Source of the DNA: an uncultured Collinsella sp. | Lineage (GTDB): Bacteria; Actinomycetota; Coriobacteriia; Coriobacteriales; Coriobacteriaceae | Direction of reading: 5' to 3' | Assembly (NCBI GenBank): GCA_900540985.1 | Contig: UQIC01000007.1 | Span: 11,905-75,904, forward strand | DNA length: 64,000 nucleotides | Part shown: piece after piece, positions 18,341 to 26,308 of the stretch | Numbering within the stretch: the first letter of the stretch is position 1 | Layout of the letters: every line of letters begins with the position of its first letter | Notes under the pieces: model-generated | What the model saw: the letters and a program-made list of their open reading frames with translations, nothing else | Told to the model about the DNA's origin: nothing | Databases searched by the model: none | Translations under genes and position numbers: made by a program

Positions 18341-19128
18341 TGGAAAAACCGCACGTCGATACAACCGTTGTTGAAGTGCCGGCCGACCTTGCGTCGCCGG
18401 CGCTTTACCGTATCGATGCTGCGCACCATCCCCGTGTCGACCGTGCCGAGATGCTGCGGTATCTGGGCTACGGCGGCCAGCAGATTGAGCCCGAACTGTC
18501 ACGACGTATTGAGCTTGTCGTTGAACGTCTGGAACTGGACATTGAGCCCCGTGGCGTGCGCCGCGTATTTGCCATCGATGCCACGGGCGTCGACGAACAG
18601 GGCGAGCCTTGCATCCGCCTGGTCGGCACCAACGTTGAGCTGCGCGGTCGCGATATCTATCGTCATCTTAAGGACGCCCGCTTTGCCGCACTCATGGCAT
18701 GCACCCTCGGCATGGACGCCGAGCGTCGCCTGCGCACCACGGGAGCCCAACATCCCCTGGAGGGCGCCGTGCTCGACGCCGCGTGCTCCGCTTACGTGGA
18801 AGCCGCCGTTGAGCAAATGGACCAGCAGGTCAAGACGGACGCCGCCACGCACGGGCTCGCCGGCAACTGGCGCTTTAGTCCCGGCTACGGCGACTGCCCG
18901 CTCTCGGCCCAGCGCTCGATCGTCAATGCGCTCAACGCCACGCGGCTCATCGGGCTTACCGTCACACCCACCAGCCTGCTCATGCCCACCAAAAGCGTGA
19001 CCGCGGTGATCGGCCTATTCGACGGCGAGGTCCACGACGCCCAGAGCCGCCCCACCTGCAATATCTGCCGTATGCGCGAGCACTGCCGCTTCCGCGCCGC
19101 CCACACCACCTGCTATTCCAGCCATTAG
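18340..19128 (+). CDS. Stand-alone MetH reactivation-domain protein
   Basis: 262-aa protein matching the vitamin B12-dependent methionine synthase activation (AdoMet-binding) family. In E. coli this domain is the C-terminal part of MetH and remethylates oxidised cob(II)alamin with AdoMet. Characteristic parts are the RIDAAHHPRVDRAEMLRYLGY start, LGMDAERRL, RFSPGYGDCPLSAQRSI and TPTSLLMPTKSVTAVIG. The C-terminal motif CNICRMREHCRFR adds Cys residues that could bind a metal or a cluster. It overlaps metF by one base and precedes metH by 9 bp. It supplies in trans the domain missing from MetH. Confidence 0.92.
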   Translation: MEKPHVDTTVVEVPADLASPALYRIDAAHHPRVDRAEMLRYLGYGGQQIEPELSRRIELVVERLELDIEPRGVRRVFAIDATGVDEQGEPCIRLVGTNVELRGRDIYRHLKDARFAALMACTLGMDAERRLRTTGAQHPLEGAVLDAACSAYVEAAVEQMDQQVKTDAATHGLAGNWRFSPGYGDCPLSAQRSIVNALNATRLIGLTVTPTSLLMPTKSVTAVIGLFDGEVHDAQSRPTCNICRMREHCRFRAAHTTCYSSH

Positions 19129-19137
19129 GAGCCCTCG

Positions 19138-21696
19138 ATGTTTACTCCGCTTATCACTCATGATTCTGACGGCACTGCATTGGCGGCACCCGTTGATGCC
19201 GCACGCCGTAATGGCGCTGCATACAAGACGCGCACGATCGACGATCTGCGCATTAAGGACGATCACCTGCGTGCGGCCATCGAGGGCACGGGACACCTGC
19301 TGTTCGACGGCGGCATGGGCACCATGTTGCAGGCCGCTGGCATGAAGGCGGGCGCCCTGCCCGAGCTGCTCAACTTTGAGGAGCCCCAGGTTATCACTGA
19401 TATCCAACGTCAATATGTCGAGGCCGGCTGCGACGTGATCACCTCCAACACCTTTGGCGCCAACGCCCACAAGCTCGACGGTGCTGCCACTGTGGCAGAC
19501 GTCTTTGCCGCGGCCGTCGCCTGTGCCCGCGAGGCCGGTGCCCGCTACGTCGCCGGTGACATCGGCCCCATCGGCGCGCTGCTTCGCCCCTTGGGTACCC
19601 TCAGCTTCGACGAGGCCTACGACCTCTTTGCCGAGGAAGTGCGCGCCGGCGTCGCCGCGGGTGTGGACCTCTTTATTATCGAGACTATGACCGACCTGGC
19701 CGAGATCAAGGCGGCGGTCCTCGCCTGCTGCGAGAACTCCGACCTGCCCGTCTTTGCCACCATGACCTTTGAGGAAGACGGTCGCACCTTCCTGGGAACG
19801 AGTCCCGAGGTGGCCGCCATCACGCTCGACGCCATCGGCGCCGACGTTTTGGGCATCAACTGCAGCCAAGGACCGGCCGAGCTCCGAGGACTCGCCGCAC
19901 GTATGCTCACCGTTACCGACAAGCCTGTTATGGTGCAGGCCAACGCAGGACTGCCCCACGTGGACGACGACGGCAACACCGTCTTTGATATCCAGGCCCC
20001 CGAATACGCCGAAGCCGTCGCCGGCATGATCGCCGACGGCGTGAGCGTCGTGGGCGGCTGCTGCGGCACCACGCCGGCGCACATGGCGGCCTTGCGCACG
20101 CTTATCGACAACCACACGCCCAGCCCGCGCCGCCGCAAGCCCAGCATGTCGGTCACGAGCGCCCAAACGGTCGTGGACCTTCCCTGCGACGGCCACAAGA
20201 TCGCCGTCATCGGCGAGCGCATCAACCCCACCGGCAAAAAGCGCCTGCAGCAGGCCCTGCGCGACGGCGACCTGGACTACGTCGTGAGCCAGGGCATCAG
20301 CCAGCAGGAACAGGGCGCCGACATTCTGGACGTCAACGTGGGCCTGCCCGAGATCGACGAGGTCAAGATCATCCAACAGGCGACCGAACAGCTCCAGGGC
20401 TCCACGCTGCTGCCACTGCAGATCGACTCCACCGACCCCGCCGCCGTCGAGGCCGCCGTGCGCCGCTACGCCGGCAAGCCCATCATCAACTCGGTCAATG
20501 GCAAGCAGCAGATCATGGATGAGATCTTTCCGCTGGTCGCCCACTACGGCACCAACGTTGTCGGCCTTACGCTCGACGAAGGCGGCATCCCCGATACCGC
20601 CGAGGCTCGCTTCGCCATCGCCGAGCGCATCGTTGCCGAGGCTGCCCGCTACGGCATCGGACCGGACCGCATCCTCATCGACTGCCTGGTCATGACCGCC
20701 TCGACCAATCAACGCCAGGCCGAGCAGATCCTGCGCGCCATGTCCCTGTGCAAGGAGCGTCTGGGCGTCAAATGCGCGCTCGGCGTGTCGAACATCAGCT
20801 TTGGCCTGCCTGCCCGCCCGCTGCTGGGTTCGGTCTTTTTGGCCGCCGCCTTCGGCGCGGGCCTGGACGCCCCCATCATGAACCCGGGCTCCAAGCGCTT
20901 TATGGATACCGTCTACAGCTATCGCGTCCTGAGCGTTGAGGACGAGGGCTCGACCGGATACATCGAGCGCTACGCCGGCTGGACCGATCAGTATAAGATC
21001 GCCGCAAACCCGGCAGCAGCTCAGGCCGCATCGAGTGATGCCGTGCCCGCTGCTGGCACCGCCGGCACCGACGGCAACGACGACCCGATTCGTCGCATGG
21101 TCGTCTCGGGCCGCAAAGGCGAGATCGCTGCCGAGACCGAGCGTCTGCTGGCAGACCACGACGCCATGGACCTCATCAACAATCACTTTATCCCCGCCCT
21201 CGACGAGGTTGGCGTCCTCTTTGACCAGGGCAAGTTCTTCTTGCCGCAGCTCATGGCCTCGGCCGAGGCCGCACGCGTGGGCTTCGACACCATCAAACGC
21301 CTGATGCCCGCCGGCGAGATTGCCGACAAGGGCAAGATCTGCGTGGCCACCGTCAAGGGCGACATCCACGATATTGGCAAGAACATCGTCAAGATGCTGC
21401 TCGATAACTACGGCTACACCGTCTTTGATCTGGGTCGCGACGTCGACCCGCAGGAGGTGCTCAAGACCGTGCAGGAGCGCGACATTAAGCTCGTCGGCCT
21501 CTCGGCGCTTATGACCACCACGGTCGTCGCCATGGAAGAGACCATCAAGCTGCTTCATGCCGAGGTGCCGGGCGTCAAGATCATCGTGGGCGGCGCCGTA
21601 CTCACCCCCGAATACGCCAAGCAGATCGGCGCGGACTACTACGCCAAGGACGCCGCCGAAAGCGCTCGCATCGCCGAAGAGGTCTTTGGGCAGTAA
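19138..21696 (+). CDS. metH: Cobalamin-dependent methionine synthase, three-domain form
   Basis: 852-aa cytoplasmic enzyme transferring methyl from methyl-THF to homocysteine via cobalamin. Domain order: homocysteine-binding barrel (about 50-330; DGGMGTML start, zinc Cys in GINCS and GGCCGT), methyl-THF pterin barrel (about 355-620; IGERINPTGKK), then the cobalamin cap and Rossmann domains (about 650-852; VKGDIHDIGKNIV with the lower axial ligand His744). There is no C-terminal activation domain; it is encoded separately just upstream. An unusual N-terminal extension of about 45 residues precedes the barrel. AGGAG precedes the ATG. Confidence 0.96.
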   Translation: MFTPLITHDSDGTALAAPVDAARRNGAAYKTRTIDDLRIKDDHLRAAIEGTGHLLFDGGMGTMLQAAGMKAGALPELLNFEEPQVITDIQRQYVEAGCDVITSNTFGANAHKLDGAATVADVFAAAVACAREAGARYVAGDIGPIGALLRPLGTLSFDEAYDLFAEEVRAGVAAGVDLFIIETMTDLAEIKAAVLACCENSDLPVFATMTFEEDGRTFLGTSPEVAAITLDAIGADVLGINCSQGPAELRGLAARMLTVTDKPVMVQANAGLPHVDDDGNTVFDIQAPEYAEAVAGMIADGVSVVGGCCGTTPAHMAALRTLIDNHTPSPRRRKPSMSVTSAQTVVDLPCDGHKIAVIGERINPTGKKRLQQALRDGDLDYVVSQGISQQEQGADILDVNVGLPEIDEVKIIQQATEQLQGSTLLPLQIDSTDPAAVEAAVRRYAGKPIINSVNGKQQIMDEIFPLVAHYGTNVVGLTLDEGGIPDTAEARFAIAERIVAEAARYGIGPDRILIDCLVMTASTNQRQAEQILRAMSLCKERLGVKCALGVSNISFGLPARPLLGSVFLAAAFGAGLDAPIMNPGSKRFMDTVYSYRVLSVEDEGSTGYIERYAGWTDQYKIAANPAAAQAASSDAVPAAGTAGTDGNDDPIRRMVVSGRKGEIAAETERLLADHDAMDLINNHFIPALDEVGVLFDQGKFFLPQLMASAEAARVGFDTIKRLMPAGEIADKGKICVATVKGDIHDIGKNIVKMLLDNYGYTVFDLGRDVDPQEVLKTVQERDIKLVGLSALMTTTVVAMEETIKLLHAEVPGVKIIVGGAVLTPEYAKQIGADYYAKDAAESARIAEEVFGQ

Positions 21697-21719
21697 CACA
21701 ACGGAAACAACCGAGCACC

Positions 21720-21760
21720 AAAACGTGCCGCACGCGCCACTTGGCACGTGCGGCACGTTA
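21720..21760. repeat. Intergenic palindrome after metH
   Basis: AACGTGCCGCACG and CGTGCGGCACGTT flank a 12-nt loop. There is no T tract. It could still act as an mRNA end for the met operon. The GTGCGGCAC word also recurs in the spacer near 9500-9730. Confidence 0.65.
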
Positions 21761-21804
21761 GAATAGATAAGACTATGCTCGTTTTGGCAGATAGGAGCGC
21801 AAGG

Positions 21805-23169
21805 ATGGCGATCACGCCCGCAGAAATCGCGGAAACCCGCGGCATGGTTGAGGAACAGAACCTCGACATCAGGACCATCACCATGGGTGTTTCGCTCATG
21901 GGTTGCGGCGACGAGAACCTCGACCGCATGTGCACGAAAATCTACGACCACGTGACGCACACGGCTGAGCACCTGGTCGAGACCGCCGAGAACCTCGAGC
22001 GCGAGTACGGTATCCCCATCGTCAACAAGCGCGTTTCCGTCACCCCGGTGGCGCAGATCGCCGCGTGCTGCAAGGATGAGGACCTCACCCCCATCGCGCA
22101 TGCCCTCGACCGCGCGGCCGAGACGCTCGGCATCGATTACCTGGGTGGCTTCTCCGCGCTCGTTCAGAAGGGCATCGGCGATGCCGACCGCCGCGTCATC
22201 CAGTCCATCCCCCAGGCGCTCGCCACCACCAGCCGCGTCTGCTCCAGCGTCAACGTCGCCAGCCTGCGTGCCGGTATCAACATGGACGCCGTGCTTATGG
22301 CCGCCCAGACCATCATCGATGCCGCCAAACTCACGGCCGACCAGGATTCCGTCGGCGCTTCCAAGTTTGTCTGCTTTGCCAACATGGTCGAGGACTCCCC
22401 GTTTATGGCGGGCGCCGTCCACGGCGGTGGCGAGGCCGACGCCGTCATCAACGTAGGCGTCTCGGGCCCCGGCGTTATGGCCGCAGCCTTGGAGACACTG
22501 CCCGATTCCGCATCGATGATGGAAGTCGCCGAGAAGATCAAGCAGACCGCCTTTAAGATCACCCGTGCCGGCGAGCTCATGAGCCGCGAGGCCGCCCATC
22601 GCCTGGGCGTCGAGAAGGGCATTGTCGACCTGTCGCTGGCACCTACGCCTGCCATCGGCGACTCCGTCGCGCGCATCCTCGAGATCATCGGCGTGGGCAC
22701 CTGCGGTGGCCCCGGCACGACCTGCGCGCTCGCCATGCTCAACGATGCCGTCAAGAAGGGCGGCGTCATGGCCAGCTCCAGCGTGGGCGGCCTCTCTGGC
22801 GCTTTCATCCCCGTGTCCGAGGACGCCGGCATGATCGCCGCCGTCGAGGCCGGCGCACTTTCACTCGAGAAGCTCGAGGCCATGACCTGCGTGTGCTCCG
22901 TTGGCCTGGACATGATCGCCATCCCCGGCGTCACCCCGGTCGAGACCATCGCCGGCATCATCGCCGACGAGATGGCCATCGGCGTCATCAACAACAAGAC
23001 CACGGCCGTCCGCGTGATTCCTGCCATCGGCAAGGGCGTGGGCGACTGCGTCGAGTACGGCGGCCTGTTCGGCCGTGCGCCCATCATGCCGGTGAACCCC
23101 AACGCCGGCACCGTGCTTGCCCACCGTGGTGGACGCTTCCCGGCACCGCTGAACTCGCTGAAGAACTAG
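21805..23169 (+). CDS. UPF0210 / DUF711 family protein
   Basis: 454-aa conserved cytoplasmic protein of the UPF0210 (PFL_) family with no established activity. Typical features are an N-terminal ITPAEIAETRGMVEEQNLDIRT segment in two parts, NKRVSVTPVAQIA, and Gly/Cys-rich segments such as GTCGGPGTTCALAMLNDAV and MASSSVGGLSGAFIPVSEDAGM. The fold is related to glycyl-radical enzymes, but I see no glycyl radical motif. The start ATG at 21805 has AGGAG 8 nt upstream. The small ACT-domain protein that often precedes this gene in other bacteria is absent here. Function unknown. Confidence 0.9.
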   Translation: MAITPAEIAETRGMVEEQNLDIRTITMGVSLMGCGDENLDRMCTKIYDHVTHTAEHLVETAENLEREYGIPIVNKRVSVTPVAQIAACCKDEDLTPIAHALDRAAETLGIDYLGGFSALVQKGIGDADRRVIQSIPQALATTSRVCSSVNVASLRAGINMDAVLMAAQTIIDAAKLTADQDSVGASKFVCFANMVEDSPFMAGAVHGGGEADAVINVGVSGPGVMAAALETLPDSASMMEVAEKIKQTAFKITRAGELMSREAAHRLGVEKGIVDLSLAPTPAIGDSVARILEIIGVGTCGGPGTTCALAMLNDAVKKGGVMASSSVGGLSGAFIPVSEDAGMIAAVEAGALSLEKLEAMTCVCSVGLDMIAIPGVTPVETIAGIIADEMAIGVINNKTTAVRVIPAIGKGVGDCVEYGGLFGRAPIMPVNPNAGTVLAHRGGRFPAPLNSLKN

Positions 23170-23340
23170 CTGAGGGGGACTGGTGAGGAGCCCCGGGGAG
23201 GGCAAATATATAAGGTCGCCTGCTCGGACAGTCCTGACTCGCACGGAGAGCACATTAAGTGCTCTCCGGCTCGTGCGGAACTCGCGATCGACTTCATATG
23301 CCGCCGGGCGGCCGGGGCGAACGCGGGTCCCTAGGTTTTC
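23170..23340. other. Spacer between UPF0210 gene and gyrA
   Basis: Contains a strong hairpin (CGGAGAGCAC at 23244-23253 with GTGCTCTCCG at 23259-23268, extended by outer GCAC/GTGC pairs) that may end the UPF0210 message. No coding frame is convincing. Confidence 0.55.
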
Positions 23341-23374
23341 AAAAAAGCGGTCGGCGCGCAGGTGCGCCGACCGC
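23341..23374 (-). terminator. Intrinsic terminator of the gyrB-gyrA operon
   Basis: In the minus direction GCGGTCGGCGC pairs with GCGCCGACCGC, followed by six T residues. Confidence 0.9.
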
Positions 23375-23414
23375 CGATATATGGGGTCTGATGTTTTTGA
23401 CCGGAGAGGACTAC

Positions 23415-26153
23415 TTACTCGTCGAGGAGATCCTCTGGCATGTCGTTGCCGTCGCCTAGGTCGACTGGAGCCTCTTCGGTGTCGGCTGCGGCCTCGGCGC
23501 CCTCGCCTTCGGGTTTTTCCTTGGCTGCCGTCATACGGGCGACAGCGCAGATGCGGTCGTTGTCGTCGACGGTCATCATCTTGACGCCCTGGGTGGCGCG
23601 GCCAGTCTGGCTGATCTCGTCGGTCTTGACGCGAATGACCGTCGCGCCCTCCGTCACGATGAACAGCTCGTGCTGCGGGCCCACCGTCTTCATGGCCGCG
23701 AGGTTACCCTTACGCTCGGTCATTTGAATGGTGTAGACGCCCTGACCGCCGCGATTCTGCTCCGGGTAGTCCGCGACCGGCGTGCGCTTGCCGTAGCCGC
23801 GCTCGGTGATGACGAACAGATCGCCGTTGCCGTTAGTGACTTCCATGCCCAGAACGCTCACGCCGTCCTTCAGACCGATACCGCGAACGCCGCTGGTATC
23901 GCGGCCGGTGGCGCGCACCTGCTCCTCGGAGAACATGATCGCCTTGCCCGCGGTGGTGGCCAGGATAATCTTGTCGCCCTCGCGCACGCGGCGCACGTTC
24001 AGCAGCGCGTCGTCGTCACGCAGGTTGATAGCGATCAGGCCGTCGCGACGGCTGCGGTCATATGCGCTCATCACGGTCTTCTTGACCATGCCGCTCTTGG
24101 TGGCAAACATCAGGTACTCGTCGGCCGGGAACTCGCGGCAGCTGATGACGCTCGCGATCTTCTCGCCTTCCTCGAAGGGCAGCAGGTTGACGATCGCGGT
24201 ACCGCGCGCCTGGCGCGTACCCACCGGCAGCTCGTGCACCTTCAGGCGATAGACCTTGCCCTTGCTCGAGAAGAACAGCACGTACTCGTGCGTGGACGCG
24301 ATGAACATCTCGTCGATAACATCGTCCTCTTTGAGGTTGACGCCCGACACGCCCTTGCCACCGCGCTTCTGGGCACGGTAGGCAGCCACCGGGATACGCT
24401 TAACGTAGCCGGTGTGGGTGATGGTCACGACCATATCCTCGTCGGCGATGAGGTCCTCGACATCCAGGTCCTTCTCAACCTGGCTGATCTCGGTACGGCG
24501 CTTGTCGCCAAACTTCTTGGAGATCTCGCGCATCTCTTCCTTGATGACGCCCAGAATCTTCTCCTCGTGCGCCAGCAGGTCCTCGTAGTAGGCGATGGCG
24601 CGGCGCAGGCCGTCCAACTCTTCTTGGATCTTGTCGCGCTCTAGGCCGGTCAGGCGGCGCAGCTTCATCTCGAGGATGGCCGTGGTCTGTTCGGGCGTAA
24701 AACCAAAGCGCTCGATCAGGCGACTGCTGGCCTCGGAGTCGGTCTGCGAGGAGCGGATGATGCTAATGACCTCGTCGATATGGTCAAGGGCCATCAGGTA
24801 GCCCTCGAGGATATGGGCACGCGCCTGGGCCTTCTTAAGGTCGAAGCGGGTGCGGCGAGTGACGACGTCGACCTGGTGGTCGATGTAGTGCTGCAGCATC
24901 TCGCGCAGGCTCAGGCATTTGGGAACGCCGTTGACAAGCGCCAGGTTGTTGGCGCCGAAGGTCGTCTGCAGCGAGGTGTACTTATACAGGTTGTTGAGCA
25001 CGACCTGCGGAATGACGCCCTTCTTGAGCTCGATGACCAGACGGATGCCCTTCTGGTTGGACTCATCGCGCATATCCGAGATGCCCTCGATGCGCTTGTC
25101 GTTGACGAGCTGGGCGATCTTCTCCTGCAGGGTGCCCTTGTTGACCATGTAGGGAATCTCGGTAAAGACCAGACGGCTGCGGCCGGTCTTGGTGGACTCC
25201 ACATGTGCCTTGGCACGCACGGTAATGGAGCCGCGGCCGGTCTCGTAGCTCTGCTTAATGCCGGCGCTACCCATGATGATGGCGCCGGTGGGGAAGTCCG
25301 GACCGGGCATGATCTGCATGAGCTCGTCGACGGTGGCGTCGGGGTTGTCGATCAGGTAGCAGGTGGCCTCGATCGCCTCGGTGAGGTTATGCGGGGCGAT
25401 GTTGGTGGCCATGCCGACGGCGATGCCCTGACTGCCGTTGACCAGCAGGTTGGGGAAGCGCGCAGGCAGCGCCACGGGCTCGGCGAGCGATTCGTCGTAG
25501 TTGGGCTGCCAGTCGACGGTATCCTTCTGCAAGTCACGCAACAGTTCCATGGCGGGCTTTGCCAGGCGGCTCTCGGTGTAACGCATGGCCGCCGCGCCGT
25601 CGCCGTCGATGTTGCCGAAGTTGCCGTGACCGTCGATGAGCGGCGTGCGCATGGAGAACCACTGCGCCAGGCGGACCATGGCCTCATAGACCGCGGAGTC
25701 GCCATGCGGGTGGTACTTACCGATAACTTCGCCGACCGTCCAGGCCGACTTCTTGTGCGGGCGGTTGGGGTAGATGCCGCTCTCGTTCATCGCGTACAGG
25801 ATGCGGCGGTGCACCGGCTTTAAGCCGTCACGCACGTCCGGCAGGGCGCGCGCCGTGATAACCGACATCGAATACTCGATGAACGACTGCTTCATCTCGC
25901 GACCGAACTCCGAAATCTGGAGCTGGCCGCCGTTGATATCCTCGCCGGCCGAGGCGCCACGGTCGACTTCGCCAAAGCTCTCCTCGAGCTCGGCGTCGTC
26001 GTCCTCTTCCTCATCATCGGCATCGGGGTTATAGGCGTCCGGATCGCCGTCCTCGCCCTGCTCAGCACGGGCAAGCAGGCGCTTCAGATCGTCGGGCATA
26101 CCGGCATCGCCGGCCTCGCCCATACCCTCGTTGTTGTTGATATCGTCTGCCAC
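23415..26153 (-). CDS. gyrA: DNA gyrase subunit A
   Basis: 912-aa subunit that cleaves and reseals DNA during negative supercoiling, partner of GyrB upstream. The core begins near residue 79 (SEFGREMKQSFIEYSM). The active-site Tyr is in AAAMRYTES. The quinolone region reads GDSAVYEA, with Ser at the usual resistance position. The GyrA box is QKRGGKG near the start of the C-terminal beta-pinwheel. The first about 75 residues form an Asp/Glu-rich extension not found in model GyrA proteins, and the C-terminal tail is also acidic. The GTG start follows GAGGAGG. Confidence 0.97.
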   Translation of the reverse strand: MADDINNNEGMGEAGDAGMPDDLKRLLARAEQGEDGDPDAYNPDADDEEEDDDAELEESFGEVDRGASAGEDINGGQLQISEFGREMKQSFIEYSMSVITARALPDVRDGLKPVHRRILYAMNESGIYPNRPHKKSAWTVGEVIGKYHPHGDSAVYEAMVRLAQWFSMRTPLIDGHGNFGNIDGDGAAAMRYTESRLAKPAMELLRDLQKDTVDWQPNYDESLAEPVALPARFPNLLVNGSQGIAVGMATNIAPHNLTEAIEATCYLIDNPDATVDELMQIMPGPDFPTGAIIMGSAGIKQSYETGRGSITVRAKAHVESTKTGRSRLVFTEIPYMVNKGTLQEKIAQLVNDKRIEGISDMRDESNQKGIRLVIELKKGVIPQVVLNNLYKYTSLQTTFGANNLALVNGVPKCLSLREMLQHYIDHQVDVVTRRTRFDLKKAQARAHILEGYLMALDHIDEVISIIRSSQTDSEASSRLIERFGFTPEQTTAILEMKLRRLTGLERDKIQEELDGLRRAIAYYEDLLAHEEKILGVIKEEMREISKKFGDKRRTEISQVEKDLDVEDLIADEDMVVTITHTGYVKRIPVAAYRAQKRGGKGVSGVNLKEDDVIDEMFIASTHEYVLFFSSKGKVYRLKVHELPVGTRQARGTAIVNLLPFEEGEKIASVISCREFPADEYLMFATKSGMVKKTVMSAYDRSRRDGLIAINLRDDDALLNVRRVREGDKIILATTAGKAIMFSEEQVRATGRDTSGVRGIGLKDGVSVLGMEVTNGNGDLFVITERGYGKRTPVADYPEQNRGGQGVYTIQMTERKGNLAAMKTVGPQHELFIVTEGATVIRVKTDEISQTGRATQGVKMMTVDDNDRICAVARMTAAKEKPEGEGAEAAADTEEAPVDLGDGNDMPEDLLDE

Positions 26154-26203
26154 GTTACCTCCTCATGGTTTGCGTGGTCCATTAGTTCCCAACCACGGAG
26201 ACG

Positions 26204-26302
26204 GCTTTTCCAGGTGCCGCAGATTCGCCCGAAAGAGGAGGGAAGCGTACTTGGGTACGCGACCGACGATTGAGGGCGAAGGTGCGGTGGCTGGGAAAGC
26301 CG
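26204..26302. repeat. Large inverted repeat between gyrB and gyrA
   Basis: Arms 26204-26231 and 26275-26302 pair through GGCTTT-CCAG-GCCGCA-TTCGCCC blocks with a few mismatches. The about 43-nt centre holds a smaller CGTAC...GTACG stem. It lies inside the presumed gyrB-gyrA transcript, so it would form in the mRNA. Confidence 0.75.
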
Positions 26303-26308
26303 CAGGGA

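Noticed and set aside
19015..22599. 1194-codon open frame on the minus strand opposite metH and the UPF0210 gene
   Set aside because: It is the antisense of well-supported genes; GC-rich codon use leaves that frame free of stops. The translation is rich in His/Asp/Gly repeats with no domain, and there is no ribosome site.
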